In this document: positions 24,801 to 36,068 of the stretch, piece by piece
How the letters are laid out: each line of letters opens with the position of its first letter
Numbering within the stretch: the stretch's first letter is position 1
Assembly: GCA_030268105.1 (NCBI GenBank)
Contig: BSDZ01000004.1
Location: forward strand, 2,033,001 to 2,097,000
Direction: 5' to 3'
Length of the DNA: 64,000 bases
Origin: Volvox africanus
Taxonomy: Eukaryota; Chlorophyta; Chlorophyceae; Chlamydomonadales; Volvocaceae
Program-made: the position numbers and the translations under genes
The notes under the pieces: model-generated
Told to the model about the DNA's origin: nothing
The model's input: the letters and a program-made list of their open reading frames with translations, nothing else
Databases searched by the model: none

Positions 24801-27800
24801 GCATTTATGCCCATGCCAGTGGCAACAGCAGCGGCGCCACCGCCACCGAAGCTGGCGGGACCGACGCTGCCGGCCATGACAGCGAAGCGGGAGAGGGAGG
24901 TGTGCGGCGAGAGATTGGTGCCATTCGTGGTCATTAAGTCACCGCTGGCCTGCTTGACCCAGCTGGTGCGCTGCTGCTGCATGGATGCAGCGGCCGCCAG
25001 CTGCAACGGGATACGGGCAGGAGGTCATGGACAGGCGAAGACGGAACGACGTTTTGGAAGCCAATCGGGCAACTAGCGCGGGCCAGAGTACTAGCAAGCG
25101 CGTTGAAAAGCATTTCAAAAGAAGCAAAGGATGGCGTGGAAATGCATGAATACCCAACAGCCCGTCCACCCACGCAACCCTGCTCGCCCAATCATTCCCG
25201 ATTCCCTCTGGCCTCACTCGGAACGCTGCGACTGCATCCTGTAGCAGCGCCTGGCTGAGCGAGTCTGGGCGGCGAAGCCAGGGGTGGTCGAGCGCCTCTG
25301 TAGCAGTTAGGCGCTGGGACGGGTCTATCCTCAACAGCGAGGATACCAGGTCACGGGCACCCTCGCTCACCTGTGGGCGACCCACGGTTCATTTCATTTC
25401 ATTAAGCACTGGTACATGTCATGATGAGTTCCAGGCCGGAACAGTTAAACCCGATAACAAATCGGCTTTGCTCGGGTGAATCCCTTCGGATGAACCTATT
25501 GCATCAGAAGTTTGTTTGGATCAGAAGTAAGCTCTAGCTGTGAAGCTAGCACAGCGCAGTTGCGGGAAAGAAGGAGAGCCGGAGCCGCAGAGCCGGCAGC
25601 GATCTGCAGATAGAAAAGGCTGTAAATACCAGCGGGGCATGTCGGCTGGTGCAGAGATACCCGTGGAAAAAGAGCAGGACATTGGGTGTGGAAGGGTGTG
25701 GAGCGGTAGGCTCCTAACACAAGGGGGACTACAGCGGACAGTAACGAATGTTCCTTCCGGTCCCTGGCTTGTATGACATGCCGCCACCGTAGTCATACAC
25801 CGGTGGACCCCCGAGTATTCCTGAGAAGCAATAGTCTCCTCTAAAATCCCTGTGTTGGTCACGGCCCACGAGCCCGCTTCTAAATCAACTGCGGCCCGCT
25901 CACCAGCGCCCATCGGCGGCCATGGAAGGCCCATTCGCCCGTCTTGACCCGCTGCAGCACTGCCTCCAACGTCGGAGCCTGGAAAGGGGTCTGTGCGATC
26001 GCCAGTAATCAGACAAGGGAAGAGGATGTGTGAGAAGAGGAGTAAATGCTATGAGTGCAACCCAGCAACCCATACGCAAGTCAGGTACATTGCTACATGC
26101 ACATGTCTTTGGCAGCCGACCCAAACGCCCTCGATACACTCCAGCCCCAGCCCCAGCACCACAGCCCCAGCACAATCCCCCCACTTGTGCGCCAGCAGAT
26201 GTCCCCGCGGCAGCACGCATGCCCCTCTCTATGGCATATCCGACCTTAAGCCAAGCGGTAAGAAATCCTTGGTCCTTTTACTGTCCGAAACTCCTGCACC
26301 AGGGCTCCAACCCGCTCGGAGATGCGAGGACAAAGCCCGGCCCCGACCCCGGGAACTCACTCGTTCTGTTCCTGCTTCGCGCCATTCCCTGTATCCCCGG
26401 TTTTCCCAATACTGGTAACGCCCGCCCTGCCCTGCCCAATCCCACCCCACCTGGCCGCTCAAGAGGAAGAAGATGATGACTCCTACAGCCCACATATCCA
26501 CCTCGGGACCGCAGCCGTTCTGCAATGGCGGTAGTGGGAGGGGACAACAGGGGAGCCAAGAACTTAGTGGATCAGGGCGGGTCCCGCAGCCCGGAATAAC
26601 ACCCTAGGCAGAAGCACCGCAGCAGTCAAGCCACAGCCGGAGACCCTAGGTTTGGCCTATAGGCAACGCCAGCGTCATATTGCCATCACATGAAGCAGGT
26701 CTTGGCAATTGAGGTAGTGAAACACCGAAAAGCCCAAACCGGACAAGCACCAATCGCGGAAGTTACAATGGTTCCGGCGTTCAGATCGGGAGCATACCAT
26801 AGTTGCGGAGGGCTTGGAAAAGAAATGACAAGCTCCGCAATGCCACTTGACGCACCTTCGAGTAGTGTTCGGGATGGTTCAGAAGCTCCGGTGCGACAAA
26901 ATCAGGTGTACCCCCAGGGTCTGTAGGGCTGTAGAAGAAGGACGCTAGCGAAAAGTCGATAAGCTTGATGCAAGAATCCTCGCGCCTAGAATAGCGGGAA
27001 GACGGAGTTAGGAAAGAGGCCCCCACATGTGCCACAAGGCAATATGGAAAATGCTGGCGCATTCGCCTGTGGCATCCTTCGGTTCATACCCAAGGCAACT
27101 CCCTCCGGCCCTGACGCTAAGGCCCGGCCTAAATCAAACTTATTCGACCCAAATCATCCGGATTTAAGGCCGAGCCAGGTTAAGCTTCAATCGAACCTCG
27201 AGCGACAATGCCGGCTCCTCCCAACTCCCATTGAGCTAACGTCCTGGACTAGCCTGATGAGCCTCAAGCCCCTACCCTCCTCCCTGGTTCCCGTCCTGTC
27301 CTGTCCTGGCCCGCCTTGCCTTGTAGCAAAGACCAAGTTCTCTGGCTTTATGTCCATATGCACGATGGCACTGCTATGCAAGTGCTCTACGGCAGCCAGC
27401 AGCTGCCGCACAAGCCATGCCACCTCCCGCTCGCAATAGGTCGCACTTGTAGCCAGGCGTTCCACCAGGCTCCCGCCCTCGCAAAGCTCTACAGGGTGAG
27501 GTTCCGGGACAAGGGCGTGAATCTAGCAACAGGCAAAGGTTTGGGGTTTGGGGTTTGTTCATTTGGATTGCTGGACAACGCATCCCAAATGTCCCCAAGC
27601 CATTTGCACCATGATAGTAATAACTTACCCTTGCACTGCCCCATAGCTTCGCGCACTGGCCCCAACGGACCCCAACAGCGGAGCCCATTTCGGACTGCGA
27701 CCTGAGATGGGACCTCGCATGCCTGAGCTTCCGAGCTGGAACCCATAACCCTTTGGTAATTTCGTGATTGTTCGGGATTCAAAAAAAACGAATCCGCCTG

Positions 27801-29489
27801 CGCGCTCTCCGGCACTTCAGACTGAGGCCTCATATATCGAGGCATCCCGGCGTCCGTTCCCCAGCATTAAACCCAGCGTTCCACGCCCCTCGTCCTTTTT
27901 CACTGCCCATTTGAAGTTGCTACTTGCTTAGCATCTTTATCTCCTTCATGGCCTATAAAACATACAGCCGTACACCCTCCTAATCATCATCCATATCCCT
28001 TCATCCGTCCAGATCAGATTTTCCTCATCGCTATGTTTGGTTCTCTTTGTATTGCTCTTACCCGAGATAAAGTACATTCGCTCCGATGAGCGCAGTGTCT
28101 GCTTCAGCCGGACTACGTGCGGATGCTGACCCGCCGCGGCCCACACAGCCGCCTCGCGCTCGATGATATCACCATACTCCCGAAAAGACTCCGCTTTGAC
28201 GATCTTTACTGCCACCGCTTCCCCAGTCACGTGCATGCGGGCGCGCAGCACACACGCAAACAACCCAGAGCCCAGCATGTGCGACCAATCCATTTCGCAG
28301 ATGTCGGACAACTGCAACTCGCCGGCACCCGCAGAGGCGGCAAGTGGCGACGGCGGTGGCGGCGGCAGCAGCAGCAGCGATGGCTGAGAGGCTAGGGCGG
28401 CCGCTGCCTTGCCTGCTGCCGCTTGCTCACGTGCGGTTCGGGTACAGCGGCTCAAGTCCAGCGCCCAGGCATCCAGTGCCGCGAGGTCATCGGAATAAAG
28501 GTCTTTGCAGCTGCCACCGACGCTGATAACGCGAATGCCATACATCATTGCGCCATTTCGGTAGCGCTGCGGCGGCAGTTGCCGGACCGCTCCCACCGGG
28601 CTGGGAAGCACGGACTGACCCTCACGCTTGATGACCTGCGTTAGCGATTAGGGAAGGCGGGGCCGTGCGGGGGTGTGTGCGTATGCGTCGTGCTCATGCT
28701 GTGTTCCCTCCACTGGTGGGCTATTTGCGACCGTTCCAGAGATCGGAACAGGAAGGGCGTAAGATGGTGCGATGGCGATTGGGGAATAACAAAAGGAACG
28801 GGTTGCCTGCTGCCGCCCAAGACGGCTGCATGTGGTATGGTACCGATTTTAAGAATAAGTGTATTTGAGGCAAGGGCGAGGTCCAGGCTGGGGAGTGCAT
28901 GCAGTAAGATATTATCTGCGTGGCGTATGTGCAGTGCGCCGAGGTTGGATAACGACTGCGGCGCGGCCGTGGGGGAAGCTGGGGCCGCTGCTCGGCTGCG
29001 TGAAAGACCCGGGGCCCCACCACGGCGCACCTTGGGTGACACCGCATACAGAAAGCCGCTGGTGTCCAGCTCAAACCACCTCGAAATCCATGTCTTGAAC
29101 AACCGAGACCGCTTCCAGAGAAAGCCGTGGCGGACAGGCGTCAGGACCTGCGCACCAGATGCGTGACGTCGCACGAGAACACGCGTTAGCTGTGATACTG
29201 TGAACAGATTGAGAGCTATATACATCTACAATATTGCATTTAACAGAGAAGTATCGCAGAAGACGGTCATAGGACGCGCTGCCTTCGCGATTTCTAAACA
29301 TGGAGGCTTGCACAGGTCCTCTGAATCCAGCAAGACATGTGTACAAGTGTAATCGAATCCTGCTTGGCTCCTGGAAATACAAGATTTAATGACCTGATAT
29401 ATACGGCCCACCTCAGGACTGGCTTGCAGTGCTCGCACGCTGGGAATGGGCGCCGGCACAATGAGGCTGAAATCAACTTGATGGCTCAT
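18863..29489 (-). CDS. PH-domain protein kinase with a very long low-complexity C-terminal tail
   Basis: Ten exons encode 2283 residues: 29489-29412, 29147-29031, 28635-28062, 27488-27320, 26985-26856, 26519-26451, 25990-25904, 25370-25218, 25000-23739, 23075-18863. All phases agree. A PH domain spans about residues 29-128 (HGFLWKRSRLFKTWISRWFEL at its start, LDAWALDL in its last helix). The kinase domain spans about 182-446: glycine loop LGSGLFACV, lysine in VAVKIV, catalytic loop HMDIKPEN, then LIDFSLA where DFG is usual, activation segment GGTPDFVAPELL, EVDMWAVGV and RIDPSQRLTATEALDHPW. The pattern is closest to CAMK/DAPK-like Ser/Thr kinases. The tail of about 1820 residues is rich in Ser, Gly, Ala and Gln, probably disordered. 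The PH domain suggests membrane phosphoinositide binding. Intron 4 uses a GC donor. The start and exon 2 are the least certain parts. Confidence 0.85.
23593..23632. repeat. 12-bp tandem repeat in the last intron of the PH-kinase gene
   Basis: Three copies of CACTCACGCACC lie in the intron between exons 9 and 10 of the kinase gene (23738-23076). Confidence 0.7.
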
Positions 29490-30034
29490 CCTGCTCGACT
29501 AGCTCAAGCTGGACGGCATCTAGCCAGCTTAAGCAGTCGTCACTTGTAAGCCAGTACAAGGTCACATCCTTCGCTCTGTTGCACCATGGTGCTACACATC
29601 AGTAGTATACAACGAAGGTGAAAGCATGAAAACAGGCAAGGCCGGGTGCGTGTCCTGAGTAAGTACAGCTTACAAAAATGCAGAGGGAAGAAATTTCTGG
29701 CCGTTTCTAAAAAATATTCAAGTGTATCACACGAAATCATAGAGAGGGTGTAAATTGTCGGTTGCAAGCGCGTTGGAAATGCAGCTTGTCGTACACGATT
29801 CGGATTGAGGACTTTGCCATATCAACGCTGTATTACTTAGAAATGTGTATACATGATTCTGTTAGTAATTATGTCTCATGCATGTCATTCGTATGTTCGC
29901 TAATAATGTTGCGTCGTCTGTGTGGAAATTGTGGACGGTTATCCACCCGTGTACCTGACGATTGCAATGAAGATACCAAATTCAAGCGTCCGAATGACCA
30001 TGGAAATGCGCCCATCACATGTGCTAACGAAGCC
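29490..30034. promoter_or_regulatory. Shared divergent promoter region between two kinase genes
   Basis: About 545 bases separate the ATG of the minus-strand PH-kinase gene (29489) from the proposed ATG of the plus-strand TKL-type kinase (30035). Both 5' UTRs and promoters must fit here, so it is a candidate bidirectional promoter. The stretch is relatively rich in A and T. No named element is visible. If the plus gene starts at an in-frame upstream ATG near 29908, the gap shrinks to about 420 bases. Confidence 0.5.
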
Positions 30035-33000
30035 ATGCCGTCGATTTCTTCGCCATCAGCAGCGCCCTTGGTGGATGTTGACGCACTACTTAGGGAGGCT
30101 GCTTCAGGTGCGGTAATAAAGTTATAAATGAAATCGGGATGTTATCCAAACTGAATTGAATCGAACATTGAAGGCGAGGGTTTCGTCGAAGGTCAGCTTA
30201 TTCCTGGAATGGTTGGGTATTCCTTGACTTGAGAGATTTTCAGCTTTGTTTTGCACTACGGGCTTGTGCAATTGTGTTTGCTTCTAACCGCCCTCGTTTT
30301 GGCGCGGGCATGGAAACTGTCCTGTTTTCCTGGGAGAGGGTGTGATTTCAGGGGGATGTTTTCAGTTTCCTAAATTGTTATAGCAGCAATGATTCATTCT
30401 GAATAGCATACGCTGGACCTATCGGTCTAAAGGTTATTGGTCGCGGACTTGTTGGCTGCGCCTGACTGTGCCCTTGACGCACCTGAGTATCCAGGTTTCA
30501 AAACATCTTTCAAGGACTGATGTGAAAATGAAGGCACCAATTAACGGTCGCCAGATGGTCCCTGTTTCCCTAATTATTGATGTCTATCTGTCCTTAGTCC
30601 CAATTTGTTTATGTCTATCACGCATCCCTATATCGAATACGCTTACAACATGCCGCTAATTAGCAGGTGTCAACTCCCATGTGTGATTGTTGACACTACC
30701 GATACGTCCGTGCACCTTGAACAAAGCCAACATAACCTCCTGATCCCCACACTCGTACCCCACAGTCATGCGGCCGCAGAGTGATGCAAGGGGACATGGA
30801 GATTTGGACTTGCTGGCACTCGTCCCATTTCGTACTCTGCTGTCAGAAATCCAACTAGAAGAGCGGCTGGGGTCCGGAGCGGGCGGGACCACCTGGAAAT
30901 GCCGCTGGAGGACCACCATAGTAGCGATAAAGCTCATGGTCAGTCCCCGTGGTCCTCCAATGGATGCAGTGATTACCTGAGGTCGTACAAACAGCCTCGT
31001 CATTCCTAATCCCACTCTGGTTTCCTTTAAGATTTCGGAAATGTGCGCGCGCACGGTTATTTTTCCTTGGTATTTCTTTGTACCGTATTTCCGTATCGTC
31101 TGGCACAGCCGTGCACAAGGCGCGAAATTCCTAGGTTATAAATCTTGCCTCCCGTCTGTGTTGTGCTTGGCTATTGTCATGTCCAGGTCTCTACATCGGT
31201 GGACCAATTGCGGGCCAGCACGAGGGAGGCTGTATGTTCTCGCATCGTGTCGCACCCTTGTGTCGTTCAGTGCTACGGTGCGCTGACATCCCGTCCGTGC
31301 CTGTCTAGCACCGTGCCTGTCCAGCACCGTCGAGATGGCGCCGGGCTTACCCGGAGATTTATTGGTCGTGGCGGACATGACGTCACATATCAAATGATAG
31401 TGTTACGGCACAATGGTGGTGGTGGTGATCAGTGAAACAACGGAGACCCAAATTCGACCCACGTTGGGTTTTTGGTGGTCGCCGGTTGCCGATCTGGGTC
31501 AGGGGAGGAACGGCGCGTACAAGCTACCTGACCCACATCCCAACCCGCTCGTGCCTTCAGGACTACGCGCACCAGCATTCCCAAGGCTTGAGTGTTTCCG
31601 CAGCTAAACCTGCTTACTCGTTCTAGCCGGCCTGAGTCGCGGCCAGCTCCGGCATGCTTAATGCCCACATGGCTCAGTTCACCGCGCTTGCTGTAGATTC
31701 TCACATTGAAATATTTGTTTACACTTGCTTCGCATTCTGTATCGGCAACGGTACAGTGACCTCTCTGGGGCATCAGGAAAACCGGCAAGTGTTTTACAGC
31801 GGCCCGCAGTACTACATGTTTAAACGTTGGGTTTCTGCGTCCTGAAAATGCAGTTGGTTCCCTGTTGGCCCACCACCCCGCAGCTATCAACATCGCTCGC
31901 CTCACGGAGCAGGACATGGACCTGTTAGCGACTACAGGGTTCCCCCAGATTGCCACACATGTCGAAGCCGGCGGTACGAATAATTCTCAGGGGCCGCTGC
32001 TTTGCCTTGGCACCAGCCCGTCGGTGGGGCTTGGCGCCGCAGCCATGCAGTCACACATCCAGCGCCTAGACCAGCCGCAGTCACAGTCCCATCTCGGGCC
32101 TGGCTCGGTGCTGGCGCAAAAGGGTGATGTGCCCGTCGGGTTGCGCGTCCAGGAATCAACACGCATACGTTCCTTCAAATCAGCGGAGGCTGCAGGAGCC
32201 GTGCAGACGTTGCAGCAGAGCGGGCAGCTGGAAATTTGCAGTGGGACCGTAACGGGTGCGACAGAGCCTCCTGGCATGGAGATGGTGGCACCAAGGACTA
32301 GGATAAGGCAGGAAGGCGGTGTCAGTGGAATGCAGGATGCCACGGCGCTGACGATGGCCAGCAACGCCTCCGTGCCGCCACCCTCACCCGCCTTGGGAAA
32401 TCCAAATGAAGTCGGTGATATGAATGACAGTGTGCTGCTGCTGCTACGGGCTGCCGTTGGTGCCCCGCTAAGCGACAGGTTGGAGCACACGCTCGCGGAT
32501 TCAAGTAGAGACTTTGATACTGCTGACGCGCAGGGCACACGCCTTGAATTGCCGAGGCGTCAGCCCCAGCAGCAGCAGCTACAGCTGTCGCCTTCTTTAT
32601 CCTTTGCCCCGGATCATGACCATGGCACGGTGTCGAGCGCCGCTGCAACATCGGACGCCGTTGGTGGGTCCGTGGCTGTGGCAGACACAGCCGGTGCGGC
32701 AACGGTGGCAACGTGTGGTGTCCCCGCGCAGTGGCCATCAAGGTCGGAGTCGTTGTTGTTAGATCTGGACCCTGGAGATCAGACAGCTGTCTTTCGGGAG
32801 GAACTCTTGCGGCTGGGCGCTGCGCCTGGCAATTTCCTGACCACCATCATTATGGAATGGTACGTGGTGGCCAGCAATCTGCGCTGTGATGGTGTCTGTT
32901 CGGTGTGGGGCTGCTGCCTGCGATTATGGTATGGCCGCTACGTTGTGGGCTGATGATGCGCACGGACGATGTACGGAGTGGGGATCTAGTCAAGGCTGGT

Positions 33001-36000
33001 GGTTTTCATTCAAATGCCCATCCGCACCGCGAGCTTCCACAGCATTTGCCAACCCCCCCCCCATTGCCGTGGCAGTTTCCGCTCAAGAAATTGCAATGAA
33101 ATAATAGTTTGAAAGATAGGATACACACCCATTGCTTACCTCTTTGCGTATGGCCGTGTTTGCGCAAAACTACGGGGGACCTGCAGGTGTGACGGCGGCA
33201 CGTTACATGATGAATTTACTTGTCGGTGGCCACAGCCTGGCCGCCTGGGCCTGCGCCGTTCGGGTCTGGCGTCAGGTCACCTGCTGCGGGGCCTGGGTCC
33301 AACGGTCGGCGGTGGCGGGTCTGGGAGCCTCGGTGACCTAGGCTTGCAGAACTGTTCCGTGGCGTCGGAACAACTGGATAAGCTCCGCCGCGCAGGCAGC
33401 GGTGGTGCTGGCCGTGCTGTCAATTCAGGATCCCTTTTGGGGCCTGCATACGCCTCAGAGTCCGCAGCTGTCATATCCCCCGACACATCACCAGAAGTGT
33501 TGTGCGGACGCGGTAGTTGCGGTTATGCTAGTGGTGCAGTCGCAACCGCGGGCACCGCTAGCCCACGTTCAATGTATAGCACTTTCAGGAGCTCAATGCC
33601 AGGGTTGTTTCCGCTGTCCAGCTCGGCGTTGTATAACACTTTGGGAGGTGTCGGTGCCACCGCCTTCCGATCTGGCCAGCAGCCCCATCTGGGTCATTGT
33701 CACAGTGGCCATTGCCGGCCATCAGGGCAGTTGAGTTCTGTGCCGGCAATAAGCTTTGCCAGACTCATGATGCTCCAGACAACGCAAAATCAGCTGCTAA
33801 AGCATCAGCCGGTTGGCGGTCCACCATCTGCTGTTGGGTCCACGGGGCCAGTACCTGACGCAGCTGTCGATGCAGCCACCGGTGGTGCTGGAAATGGCGG
33901 TGCGAACTCTTCGTCTGCCTCCATGTGGAACGCTGCCACCAGTGGCCGAACGGCGGTGGTGCTGCGTTGTGCACTGGAAGTGGCGCAGGTAAATAGAGGA
34001 AAGTGGCTTTCCTCCCTGTCTTTTCCGTTCAATCGTAGTTTTTAAAAGACAGGCCTTTCTAAGCCTTCTCCCAACCCTACGCTGCATATATTTCATCAAT
34101 CTCTCCGCCTTACGCGGCTGCAGCAGACGCCGCCTGATGTGCAAAGCCCTGTCTGAAATACCAAATGGATTAACAGCTGCCTTATATCTGATCTTACATC
34201 CTAGGGCATGTCCTACCTCCATAGTCTCAACCTGGCGCATGGCGACTTGACGCCCAAGAATGTGCTGCTCAAGAGGTGCAGTTCCGTTGATCGCTGGGTA
34301 GCGTACATTGTCCGGGTACCATCATGAGGTCCTTGTACGTCGGAAATGCCCCCTGGACTCGCGCCCCTGCCTTGCATTCTCATGCCCGCTCTAGCAATCG
34401 CCAGATGGAGGGTTGTCACGGGCTCGTGTTTTGGGTATACCTCTTTATTATTCCATTCCAGCATATATTGCAGCAGCAGCACCGCCGCGGCAGAAACCTT
34501 ATGTTAATATGTTTACGTTGGCTGCAGCACTGCAACTTCGCGCCGGGGCTTTACCTGCAAGGTCAGCGATTTTGGACTGTCCAATCCCACGAATACGGGC
34601 GATTGCCGGCCGGCCGACACGTCCCAATGGGGCACGTTAGTGTATATGGCACCGGTAGGGCGGGTGTAAAAAGCGTGTTCAGGGAAAGCCTAGATTCTGG
34701 ATTGTCCTAGGGGGGTAGTTACGTCAGGACGAAAGTATGAACGACGTAGGGGGTACCGCAGTATTAGACAGATGTCGGGTGAAACTCATGCTTTGGTCAG
34801 AGGAGGGACGCTTAGGCTTGCCTCATTCGGCTGGTAATGGAGGTGGAGGGCGAGCTGAGCTGGTTACGACCTGGAGTGGCGGACGGACTCATACAGAGGG
34901 ACAGCAGGGTGAAGTGCCTCACATGCTGTTTTGCCCCAGTTGCAAGATGTCCACTACGATGCGACTATGTGTGCCGCGTTATGCAGTGATATTGACCCCC
35001 TTCAATGCTCCTTCTTCCGTTGTATCTAGTGGCAAACCTGTGGTCCATCCCTCCGTCCGTCCGTCCGCAGGAGGTGCTGACGGGCCGCGGAACCCTCAAA
35101 CAGGCGGATGTGTACTCGTTCGGTGCGATCCTCTGGCATATGTGCACTGGTCGGCCGCCCCACCAGGCAAGTACGGAAAGACAAGGAGGTTCCTTCTTGG
35201 ACGTGGGCCCCTAGGGGTTCGTTGCATTCGTTCCGTAGCGTTACCCAGTGGCCCGCTCGCCATCCTCAATTTCCCGGTCCCTTAACCCCACCCTCAGGAT
35301 CTCCGTCCCGCACAGATTCTGGTAGGTCTCGCAACAGGTGACCTGCAGCTGACCTGGCCCGACTGGGCCGATCCAGGGGTGGCCCGCATCGGGAAAGCGT
35401 GCATGGATCGCGACCCCTCCAAGCGGCCGCAGTTCGAGGAAATCGTCCGATTCCTGTTGGGCGAGATAGCTACGCGCTCCCGACGGCGAAGGGCGGCAAA
35501 CCGTCGTGTGTGTAGCCCCAGCCATGGTAGTGGTGGAGGTGCCGCTGCTGGTGGCCTGGCGGCGGCGCCTGCTATGGCGTCATCGCCAGCCTATTCCACA
35601 CCCGCTGCAGCGGCGGCGGTGAGCATGACTGATACAGGACAGCCGCCGTTTTCGCAATGGCAAAGGTCGTTGCACCCTTCGCGCATCGCCGGCGGCGGTG
35701 CCGCCACGGCCCCTCCTCCGGGCGATCTCCATCCCTCGTCCTCGCTTCCACCTCCGTCTCCCTTCCTGGTCCCTCCGCAGCCCCCTCAGCACATTCACAG
35801 CGGTGCGCAGCAACTCCGTACCCTAGGAGGTTGTTCCAAATCCCAGCCGCGACAATGCCGCCAGGCGACCCATGTGGCCGCGCATTGTTGCGAATGGCAA
35901 CCCGTGGTGATGCCTTTGCCTGCCTCGGGTTCTATTTCTCGTGAGCGAGCTGCGGCATCTCTGGTCACAGCGACGGCAGTGGCAGGAGGGGTTGCCACCG

Positions 36001-36068
36001 TTGGGATCATCGGCGGCGAGTGCAGCAGCGGCAGCAACGGAACAGCAGTAGACACGCTGGAAGAATGA
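30035..36068 (+). CDS. TKL/Raf-like protein kinase with two large inserts and an altered catalytic loop
   Basis: Ten exons encode about 1073 residues: 30035-30107, 30766-30938, 31187-31277, 31854-32859, 33187-33988, 34205-34275, 34528-34635, 34908-34938, 35071-35166, 35298-36068. Phases agree throughout. The kinase domain starts IQLEERLGSGAGGTTW with the lysine in VAIKLM (about residue 80), then SHPCVVQCY. A Ser/Gly-rich insert of about 325 residues precedes the hinge (TTIIMEWCDGGTLHDEF), and a second of about 250 residues precedes GMSYLHSLNLAHGDLTPKN. The DFG motif is intact (KVSDFGLSN, D752), followed by APEVLTGRG, ADVYSFGAILWHM and DPSKRPQFEEIVRFL. The catalytic loop has Gly and Thr where Arg and Lys are usual. 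The C-terminal ~190 residues are Ala/Ser/Pro-rich. Intron 9 has a GC donor. The 31-base exon 8 and the exact start are the weakest calls; in-frame ATGs exist upstream. Confidence 0.82.
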
